Source: Maylandia zebra
Taxonomy: Eukaryota; Chordata; Actinopteri; Cichliformes; Cichlidae
DNA: 64,000 bases
Assembly: GCF_041146795.1 (NCBI RefSeq)
Contig: NC_135174.1
Span: forward strand, 6,263,878 to 6,327,877
Reading direction: 5' to 3'
The number at the start of each line of letters is the position of its first letter. Within the stretch, counting starts at the first letter, position 1. Positions 48,440 to 57,900 of the stretch are shown one piece after another. The translations under genes were made by a program, and so were the position numbers. The notes under the pieces were generated by a model that worked only from the letters and a program-made list of their open reading frames with translations, was not told where the DNA came from and searched no databases.

Positions 48440-48640
48440 ATATACAGTTTGCAGATCACCGTCATCAGTTTTGACGGTAGATGTGGTGTTCCACAGGGTT
48501 CTGCATTGGATCAAAAATTCATTATTTAGTATATTAATGATATAAGTGCAGTGTCTAATATATGAAATGGTTGAAAATGACATGTTAAATCTGCATAGGT
48601 ACTGAATTTGTTTATGCCAATGAAAAAAGGGGATATTAGT
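48440..48640 (+). mobile_element. Non-LTR reverse transcriptase scrap
   Basis: One frame reads DGRCGVPQGSA, then YINDISAVSN after a decayed stretch. This matches the [10 protein letters not shown]...YINDI core of non-LTR reverse transcriptases. The YADD block and flanks are not recognisable. The clade is not determinable. Confidence 0.45.
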
Positions 48641-50124
48641 ATATTAAATATATCTAAAATCACTGTGTACACCACTATGTGGTTGTACAGTTACTGAAAG
48701 ACCATTCTAAATCAGTAGTTAATTAGTCATCCTTGGAAATGAACATACACCAAGATATATGGTGTAATACACAACACAAAGACAGAAAAGCATCAGAGCA
48801 AACAGTTGAAACTAAAAGAAACAACACGGATATACAAAACATTGCATCCATACATAAAATAGTCAAATGGTAAAATAGATAAATTGATAAATCCAGTAAT
48901 CCATGACAAACTTTTTTTTAAACATTTTTGTGACTATGTTGCCTAGCAACAAACAGCAGGGCGTCTTGGGTATCGTACTTTTAATGTTATATTTAATAGC
49001 TGGATATTAACTGTTCAACTAAATCAAAAACAGTGTTTTAAATGTTTTTACTTGGAGAGTGTCCCAGTGTAACCAGTGTCAGTTTTATACACCAGTCCTG
49101 CTGCGCTTCAGCAAGATCAGTTAACTGCTAGTTAGCATTATATATATATAGCATTACATTAGCTTGGTAGGCGAAAAAACTAGCATTAGCTAAACTTACC
49201 TATACTCAATGCAAGTCTCTTAAATATGGGTGAGGGTTAAGACAAAGACAAAAAAAAGTAAAAAATAATTTCGTAAACTTAATCAAAACAACTAAATTAG
49301 AGAGTTTGGCCAATCAAAAAGTAAATGTAAATCTTTTTTTTTTAACTGTTTTGCTTTTTTACATTAAAAAAATGCTAGCTTTACAACAAAAATGGATAAA
49401 GCCGGAAGAACGCCTTTTGTTTCTAGATTTATCACAATTTATTTATTTAACAACTATTTTAACATTATATGAAAATCCAGGGCTTTGAAATTACTATGTG
49501 ACGTGTTTTGGCACTGTGTTAAAGAGACTGGACTCAATCAGTACAGACTTGGTTCCACACAGGTTAGTCGGCAGGTTTTTTTAGTCCATTCAGAATTTGT
49601 CTTCAGTGTCCTGTCGTGTTCCTGTGCCCTTATCGCCTCTGCAGCTTCTCCCACACACAGCTGCTCCAGTGCTGATGACAGGCCTCAGTTTTGAAATGCC
49701 AGGCCTGAAATAGTTAGCCTTGTTTATAATTAAACTGCACACGCAGGAAGGTTTCTCCTGTCTGTGGATACAAACACACCAGGCCTGACACAAGCCTCGC
49801 ACACAGTCTGTTCACAAACACGTATAGCCTTGACATGTGGTCTGCCAAATCTCACTACACATACAGTAGACTAATTAGTGGTGCTGATATATAATGAGTG
49901 AGTACTTGGAAAGCATAGAGGATTTAGAGATTGAAAGAATTAAAAAAAAAAAATCAGGCTTGAGGTGTAATTGCAGGGTGGAAGAGTAAAATCGGAGCAG
50001 TCCAGGGTGGAGCTGAACTTCTTCTTTTTTTTTTTTCATTTCTACATTTAGAGCTCTACTGAGGCCTTTTTCTTTTGGAAAATCATTCATATCATTTTTT
50101 CAACTCCTGCACCCAGAAGTCAGC

Positions 50125-52043
50125 ATGGACCAGCAGCTGCAAGATATTTTTCGCAGGGTGTGGACCAAACTACAGGCTCTCCCAGAAGCAACTCCAGTGG
50201 AAGTGGGAGCCTTTGCCGTCCTCCTCCTCTTTATTGGTGAGTTTTAAGCACTGATCCATCATTCAAAATATGCCACACAAGGCGAAATTAGTGGGACAAT
50301 AAAGTATTGAATTGAATTGAATATGTAAGTGGAATTACAAAAAATCATTTATTTATTCATTATGTAAATCCTCTGGTTTGAACTTCACCCGTGTATGATA
50401 AATGCTGAGTAGTTATTTCATTTCCACCTCCCTCTTGATATTGGAGTGTGGAGTGGATATAAAGTAAAGAAGTGAAGTCGGTGGCCGGTGTAATGCAAGA
50501 CAAGTCGATCCAATCATAGGGGTCCATGGCTGAAAGCTCATTGTTGCTAACATGGATGACATCAGGAGCATTTCAGCAGTGGGTTGGCAGCGATGTAGCT
50601 ATGCTTAGACATTTCGCCATTACTAGTAAAAGTAAACCAAAGCAGTCTAGCTGCAGGCCTCACAAATAAGCCAGTAAAATAAAAGGTACTTACATGCTCT
50701 ATGTGGCAGGTGGGGAGTTTACATGTAACTTTATCATACACGGCCATCTAAACCAGAGGCCTGTTGTCACAGTTTGGCACTGTTGAAGTCGACCTCAATG
50801 CAGGAGACAAGACTTGAACTCAGAAACAGCTTTTAATGCTGAACCATGTCCATACAGGGAAAAAAACAACACGTAAGGTGAACAGGGAATTGACTTGGAG
50901 GAAACACACACGCAGGGAACACACTGCCACAAGGGGAGAATGCAACAAATAACAGAAGGAGACGATAAAAACACACCTCGTGATTATGGAGATTACCAAT
51001 TTGACACAGAGACAGATGATAAACACATGGACAAGATAGAAGGAACAAAATGGGATTACAGAAGGGGATTAACAAACCTATCATCAACTAAAGCAGACAG
51101 GGGACTAATGGCAAAGAAGAACAGGAAACTTGTAAGCACACGGAGAGTAAAGATAACACCATAAGCAGAGGGCTATGGAGCTCACACACAGTTCCATCAC
51201 AAAAGCACAAACACAGAATGAACCTTCAGAGCAGGAGCACTGAACTAAAGGCACTCAGGAATCAAAGGAACGAATAATAGGAAGCTAAATGTCAACACTA
51301 AAGAATACAGAGTCATAAAGATAAATAAGAGTACAAAGCTAGAGAAAACTCAAAACGACCCTGACATCTATATCACTAGGTTTTGGATTTATCCAGATAA
51401 TTTTAGGGTTAATCGTGGGTTATTCAGTAATATGAAGGCAGTTTACATAAAAGGTGGGCCATATGCACGGTTGGAGATAAGAAACCATTAGGTGTAAAAT
51501 CAGCAGTCAGTTATTCCATACAGTAGGTCTTTTCAAGTCTTACTGACCACTTAAAGCACACAACAGTGCTTTTTTAATAACACACACATCCACGCTGGTT
51601 TGCCTGCAGCAGCTGTGTTTTGTGCTTGCATTTAATAATATAGTTTTATGTTCTTCTGTAAAAATCAGTCACTCTGCTGCCAGTAGACTTATCCACTTTA
51701 AAAGAACATGCTTGTAGCTAGATTGATAAACTGTGGGTTGACTTGTGGAGTTGATAACCTCCTTCATGTGCCCAGGTACACTGAGCTTGCCTGAGTATGC
51801 TGTTCTTGCTTCACAGTATAGGACCCAGTAATTGTGTAGAAAATTTCTAGACTCAAAATTGTCTCCCAGCTTGTGCTGACCCCACCCCGTGACTCTGTTT
51901 TGTTTTGTTTTTCTCCCTCCTGTCTTGTTTTTCTCCTCACAGCCACGGTTCTCTTCATGATATTACTCTCGTGCATCCACTGCTGTTGTTTTACGAAGCC
52001 AAAGCACCAGCCCTCAAGAGTTCAACCCTTGCACAACATCTGA
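50125..52043 (+). CDS. smim5: SMIM5 small integral membrane protein, complete, 2 coding exons
   Basis: Exons 50125-50236 and 51943-52043 join in phase (112+101 = 213 nt), giving 70 aa (human SMIM5 77 aa). The N-terminal helix MDQQLQDIFRRVWTKLQALP leads to EATPVEVGAFAVLLLFIATV, and a single membrane span covers about residues 25-49. After the span come HCCCF, a Cys cluster likely to be acylated, and a short polar tail ending VQPLHNI. Human SMIM5 has the same layout (KLQRLPQAEPVEIVAFSVIILF, then Cys-rich). The intron falls inside the span. The acceptor CACCCAG at 50116 lies just before the ATG, so at least one 5' UTR exon exists upstream, perhaps ending near 47649. A poly(A) signal lies at 52674. 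The molecular role is unknown. smim6 follows on the same strand. Confidence 0.88.
50760..51370. repeat. Probable dispersed repeat in smim5 intron
   Basis: A stretch beginning near CAATGCAGGAGACAAGACTT and ending near CCCTGACATC is rich in GGAACACAC/AACAGGAAACTT-type words, recalling a common fish repeat. Termini and family are not resolved. Confidence 0.3.
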
Positions 52044-52468
52044 GGAAGAGACAGGACAGAACACACCTAGAAACATCATCTCCATCCTTCTTCGCGCTTC
52101 TCTGGAAGAATTAAGTGGGTATCAAAAACAGGCAAGGATGGGAAGTTGGTGCCATGATATTTCCAGTACTCGATTATCATCCAGAGAGCCACACCACTGC
52201 AATGCAGCTGAAAGGCACAACTCATCAAGATTCATTATAAACCAGAACAATGTAACACTGTGTGGCAGAGTTTCATTGGCAAAGAGACACAACAACAAAG
52301 CTGATATGTCCTGAAATGTCACAGTGACTCAGTTATTACAAATGTGGTTTGCGATGATGTTCACATTCAGGAGGAATGTGGGAAACAACACGGACAGTGT
52401 ACATTCCAACATGTATGTGTGCTCTGGGCACGAAGTTCAGCAGAAACATAGCTTTGTTCAAAAACAAA

Positions 52469-52482
52469 GCGCCCCCTGCTGG
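52469..52482 (-). promoter_or_regulatory. CTCF-like motif in smim5 3' UTR
   Basis: GCGCCCCCTGCTGG is the reverse complement of CCAGCAGGGGGCGC, a perfect CTCF core. It points towards the plus-oriented motif at 42201. Confidence 0.45.
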
Positions 52483-52673
52483 CTCAGTGAAGCAAATCGT
52501 GCCAATGGAAAATGTGAACTATTCATTGTTTGATGCCACAGTTTTAAATGTATTCCCGTTATATTGTAAAATAGTAGTGTGACATACAGGAAAGTGTTTC
52601 TGAGACGCCACTTTTATGTGTTTTTGCTTCTTCTTGCTTTTGTAAATGTATCAGATGTTAAATACTTTAATTA

Positions 52674-52679
52674 AATAAA
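52674..52679 (+). promoter_or_regulatory. Poly(A) signal of smim5
   Basis: AATAAA in TTAAATAAACATT, 630 bp past the smim5 stop and about 400 bp before the smim6 start. Confidence 0.6.
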
Positions 52680-53075
52680 CATTTCTTTGTTCTTATACCT
52701 AATGTAGTCACCACAGTCTATAAGAGCGAGGATCAAAATGTCATCAGTGACTCGTTGCTCCATCGTGCACATTCCTTATCAGCAGAATTCCTCTTTGCCA
52801 TTGTGAGTTTAAACATTAACCATGAGCTGTTGCTTTTACTTTGAAATGGCAGTCACCTGGAAATGCAAACAGGAACTGTGCTATGTTTGCATATTCAGAA
52901 CACCACTCCTGCGCTCGAAGTGAAAGTAAACTGTTATTTTGGACTATTTAAAAAATCCTTTCTAGTTCGGCTTGTGGATCAGAAAAGCAGCTAAAGAGTC
53001 GAAGTTTTCTGTTGTCATACTCTGCTGTGTTTTCACGTTCTGTTAAGACTCAGTGAGCCGTTCACTTGGCAGGAC

Positions 53076-53569
53076 ATGGCGGTGGAGAGGTGAGTTTCTG
53101 AAAATGAATATGCTCGGTGACGAAAGGCCTTAACACCTGCAGATTAATGGGCCGTGCCAATAAAAATATAACATATCTGTTGCTTAGATATTTGGAGTGT
53201 GAAATAGCTTTTTTAGTTGGCAGATAATGTGCTTCTTTCAGCTCTTAGTGCCAAATAATGGTATTAATAAGATTGTGTGAGTTGGTAAATATCAGGGCAG
53301 GTTTACCTGGTTTTCATCTGGTTGATCATTCTCTATACAGTGTACTAGACCAGCAGAAACCCACAGGGTCACCTGAGGACTGGGTGGAGTGGTTCCTTCA
53401 TCGTATGCATCAGGAGCCGTGGGCACTGGGTGGTATTGCCGTCATTGGAGTGTTTGTCCTGGTAATTCTCTCTCTGGTCATCTTTGCTCTGCTGTATGGA
53501 TGCTGCTGCAGCTCAGGAGACGAGAAGACAAAGAGAAGGCAGAAGAATTCAAAGGACAGAGTCATTTAA
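53076..53569 (+). CDS. smim6: SMIM6/endoregulin-like micropeptide, complete, 2 coding exons
   Basis: Exons 53076-53089 (MAVE plus two bases, donor GAGAG|GTGAGT) and 53341-53569 (acceptor CTATACAG) total 243 nt, giving 80 aa. The cytosolic part has DWVEWFLHRMHQEPWALGG. The membrane span IAVIGVFVLVILSLVIFALL covers residues 37-56. YGCCCSS and a basic tail EKTKRRQKNSKD follow. Human SMIM6 (62 aa) shares [20 protein letters not shown] and the FAIVFGLL end of its span. Mammalian SMIM6 is endoregulin, an ER micropeptide that inhibits SERCA3 calcium pumps; by homology this one may too. The CCC cluster and basic tail are absent from human SMIM6 and are a fish difference. It lies directly after smim5, as in human. 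The start ATG is followed by GCGG in a YY1-like context. Confidence 0.85.
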
Positions 53570-54313
53570 GTGTGTTCAGATAAAAGAGAAAATGTACACT
53601 TTTCCACTTTTGAATTTCTTTGCTACATAGTATAGGACTCTTTTTTTAAAGGTTTCTTCAACCAAAATTTGAATGAAATTAAAATGCCCATATATTTTTT
53701 CAGTATCTGCAAAAATGGCCTGACCACATCACAGACGCCAAACCATTGTTCCACTTTGTAACGCGTCATTGCCAAGCAGCTGATTGTAAGAATTGTAAAA
53801 TGGTGAATGGACTGCATTTTCTACTCTGAGCGCTCAAAGTACTTTTCACTACAAGAAGAAAATATTTAAATATTGCAGTTGTAAGAAAAATAGCCACTAA
53901 TATCATAACCCTATTACACTAATAACTATTAAACTTTTTCTTCTAATTTATTCCAAGTTTGACTAGCATTTGTGATTTGAAATGATCCACAACCATTCTG
54001 TCAAGATACACAAATGTTTGTGTAAATTCATATGTTTATCTGGTGAACTTTTTAGGCTCACACAGTAAAAACTGACTGTTTCGATGTGATTTCAGTGTGA
54101 TTACACATGAACCAGGTTGATGGATAATAAGACACACATGAATTCAATCCAGGTATTAAGGAAGGAAGGTAAAAGAACAGTGGAGGGAAGTAAAAACACA
54201 GCCCTGTGAGAAACTAACCTTCAAAATAAAATGCAAAGTGAACTTAAAGAATCAATACCTGTAAGTGAAACAATACCTAGAAATACCTGGTACAACAATA
54301 GAATGAACGCTGG

Positions 54314-54869
54314 ACATAGATGTACAGTTACCATTGTGAAAATCTGAAGGGAAAAGTGTAGTTTGGGCAGAAAGTCGGAACTTATGGCAAATGGCATGGG
54401 ATAATGAAACAAAAGGGAGACATTTATATAGGGTGCAAAACACAATAGAAGCTAAGAGGAGTAGCGGATTGCAGAGACGTGAGGAGGTTGTTATCAGTCG
54501 AATACGAACGGGCCACTGCTTTTTAAATGGTACTCTTTTTCGGATAGGGAAACATCCGACTGGGTTGTGTGATGGGTGCACTGATATGGAGACGGTTGAG
54601 CATGTACTCCTTAGTTGTAGGAAGTATGTAAGTCACAGGAGGGTGATGTGGGGTGAAATGAGTGGTGGAAGGGAACTTACATTTGAACAAGTGGTTAATA
54701 AGTTAAGTCATGGTGAAGGGAAAGTGGTGGTTTTTTGAGAAGTACTGGTCTCATCAAGAGGATCTGAGGATTCAGGAGTGACGGACGGTTAACAGCCAGG
54801 AGATGGCAGTAATGCAACAGTTTTGGATGCAAGCTGCCGTTAAACTTGACTGAAGAAGAAGAAGAAGAA
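54314..54869 (+). mobile_element. I-like LINE 3' end, 5'-truncated, with 13-bp target duplication
   Basis: The direct repeat GAATGAACGCTGG flanks it exactly (54301-54313 and 54870-54882). Inside, one frame from about 54391 gives WDNETKGRHLYRVQNT, VVISRIRTGHCFLNGTLFRI, GKHPTGLCDGC and TVEHVLLSCRKY. This is the zinc-knuckle-like C-terminus of fish LINEs that I place near the I/Nimb group. The tail is an AAG repeat at 54852-54869. The open end and exact duplication mark a target-primed insertion, probably young in age. Clade assignment is from memory. Confidence 0.75.
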
Positions 54870-54943
54870 GAATGAACGCTGGCCAACAAAATGACTACAT
54901 TTCCCAGTGGCAGACCAGTTCCTTCGGTGTGTTACCGTTTTGA

Positions 54944-54951
54944 TGACGTCA
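54944..54951. promoter_or_regulatory. Palindromic CRE in sap30bp promoter
   Basis: TGACGTCA 40 bp upstream of the sap30bp start codon. CREB/ATF sites this close to starts are common in housekeeping promoters. Use is inferred. Confidence 0.5.
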
Positions 54952-54990
54952 ATATTCTGCGACCCACCGTTTATGCGATACTACACAGAA

Positions 54991-57900
54991 ATGGCGAGCG
55001 GTAAAAAGAGTACGCTGCTGTCGTCTTTAGCGGTCTATGGAGATGATTCGGAGCCCGACTCTGACCCTGAACAAGAAGAATCAGGTATATAAAAGTATTT
55101 AACTTCCTTTCATACGTTTAACGACTATGAAATACTTTGCTGTAGGTCCGCCAGCCTTACTGCGGAACTTCATGTAGGAGCTAACGTTAGCATGTAGCTA
55201 GTTAGACGATCTTCATGTTCATGTTGTTTTGTTCGTAAAACATAATATGCGCATATTTCGCTGGATGGTGTTTTTTTATTGAGAGAAACTGTTGCCAAAC
55301 GGAAATTAACATGCGTCTTTAGTTAACGGAGGAGGGTGCGTTTTGTGTCAGGATACCGGGTTGTGTTCTTGACTCCGAGATAACCTTGTTCACTGGTGAG
55401 ATAGGCCCTTACTCAATTCTCAAGTACGCGAGTCCGGACTTGCCGAGAGCACGAACACGGATTCGCGATTTGTACAATTGGAACACCAGCGTACTTGATG
55501 CTGTCACAGGTCCGGAGTTTTTACTGCCGTCCCTTTGCCTGTTTAAATCATAAGAACTGTCACTACACAGAGATGTGCTTCTGAATGTGGACGATGTGTC
55601 TTCTGCATGCAGTAATACAGTTCTGCTTGTGTTGAATGATGTAAACAAACAATCGATCTACGCTCTTCAAACATCAAAATTGATCATTTGATTTTTTTTT
55701 ATGACACATCCTCTGCTCTTTGTAATTTAACGCAATCTTTCCGTTTTCGTATTTTGGATATGATTTTTGAGTACACCTTCGCAGTAGCAATCGACTCCAA
55801 AATAAAGCTACCGGAAATGTACAACTCTATATCCCAGTATATTTTCCCATAGTTGTGATCCACTGGCAGTTTTCATGTTGGCCTTATTATGTTTATTTCT
55901 CATATCGTCCTTTCTTAAAGAGCCAAAGCCTGTCTGTTGGCACACAGGGACCAAATATACTGATTTGTTTCTGGATTGCTGGATTATGACTTGTGACATA
56001 AGATCATTGTAATCCTAATTTTACTAACCCATATTTCAATTTGTTAATGGACAGAATAATTATCAGATTAATCTCAAATTAAGTAGTCATTAGCTACAGA
56101 TGGATGTGCGTAATGTACTCCACTGGAAGCAACTACACCAGTAGTAAAACCGCTTTACATTAATAACCCATTGATAAAATATACATCAGTATAAGGGGAC
56201 CTTTTTGTCCACTGAGCTCTTCTAATTTTAAAGCTTAAAGTAAATTTCTTGAGAGCGAGAGAAATATGACATGTGGTTGTTAGTTGGCACAGAAGCTTTC
56301 AGAGCAGGGATTCATGAGTAAGTGCCAATTTAGGGAGTCGGTAAAGTTTTCAGAGTATAGTGACCATTAGTGAGGTCCCAGTGTTGCTAAGCTTTAGTCT
56401 AGGCAATGAGGGCTAGAACAGACAATTTAAAACTGAGGACGAACTCTTTCTTTGGCTATTTCCTGTTGTCTCATAGGCTGGCTTACTTTGAGGTTTCAAT
56501 AGTTAGAATGATATCACTCAAAATTAGTTATGTGTGAAATAAAAGAATGATTTTGCTGCCTAATTGATTTCTTTTACTTCTGTGTCTTTGTGACCCCCCC
56601 CCCCCCCCATCTCGCATCAATAGGGGGGCGTGTAGGAAGCCTTGTATATCGCTATGATGAGGATGACCTGAACCAAACTGTGGGCCCAGAAGAAAAAGAG
56701 TCTGCAGATGAGGACAGCAGAGAAAACAACTCGGTCAGTTTTGAATTCTGAGCTTTCTAGATTTTATTTTTACTCATCAATCAGTTCCATTCCACTGATG
56801 TCTCTAGCTGACAGAAAAATAGTTCACGTGTTGTGTGCTCTCGGAGTATGTGGTGTGTTTTGAGACATTGAATCTTCACTGAGTACAGAGGGGTTTGGAA
56901 GGCTGATTGCTTGGTTGGATCTGCATCATAATCAGGATCTCCCCACTACAAAATCAGCATCACCAAAGTACTTTTTTCCCCTCTTTTCTTTAGTTTTACG
57001 TTCACATTATTTGATTTCTTATAAGCATAAGTGCAATCTTCAACATCCCCCAAAAGTTGATTCTGTTTATCTGGATGTAGCGTTTTCAGTGGGAGAAACG
57101 TTTCGTCACTTATCCAAGTGACTTCTTCAGTCTTGGCTGACTGCAGGTTTCAGTACATTTGCATAATGACTGAAACTAGCACGCCCGAAGGAGCAGTGGA
57201 CTGGGAGATCAGTTCATTGATCATTAAGATGCAAATTCTCATGACCATTGATCAAAGACCACTAATCAATGACAAAATCTTCAACATCAAAAGGCTAACG
57301 GTTGGCTAAGACAAACCATGGTTCCTCCTTTGTTTGATGTTGAATGCCACATATGTAGTCTTATCCATGCTTGCTTTATGCTTGACCTGGGATTGCACGA
57401 ATCCAATCTGTGGGTGGTCACTGACAGCCTGTCTGCCTGCAGAGAATGTTTGTGGTCAGATGGAGCCAGGGTTAAAAAAAGAAACTTGTAATACAACTGA
57501 TCTTTGAGCTATCTTGTCCTGTTGTTGGTCTGTCAGCAAGCTTCAGAAAAGACCGAACTTTTAATGTACAAAGAGCTGAAGATTAACAGTGTTTAAAATC
57601 AATGAAGTGTCCACTGCAGGCGCTGTCTGTACTTTTACTGTTTTTACAATCTTAGATTTTTCCACGCTTCTCCTATTCCCGGTAATCTCTGCTGTCACAC
57701 CCCTCCCTATTCACTTGTCAACCAATCAACATTCACATCCAGTGACGTGTATTTGGGATTTTGCGGTGGCAAGTTTGTGATGGGTGAAAACTTCCGTCTG
57801 TGCTCTGTCCAAAAGCAAACCAGAACGCAGACTGGCACATTTTTGGGACAATAAATTATGCTTTAGTTACTTGTTAGTTTTAGAGCTTATTCTTAAAGTG

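Larger units (their letters stand above)
41261..50124. other. Gene-poor spacer between cdr2l and smim5
   Basis: The stretch 41261-41480 is GC-rich and is probably the cdr2l 5' UTR/promoter. A CTCF-like motif lies at 42201, an RTE-tail-like scrap near 46015-46085, AC-rich and GGA repeats at 47.0-47.2 kb, and an RT scrap at 48440-48640. A possible smim5 5' UTR exon ends at about 47649 with donor AAAGAG|GTAAGAG. I see no coding gene. Confidence 0.5.
53570..54990. other. smim6 3' UTR and sap30bp promoter side
   Basis: A candidate smim6 poly(A) signal (AATAAA) is at 54225-54230. A truncated LINE occupies 54314-54869. The last 110 bp before the sap30bp start hold a palindromic CRE. Nothing else is supported. 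Confidence 0.45.
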
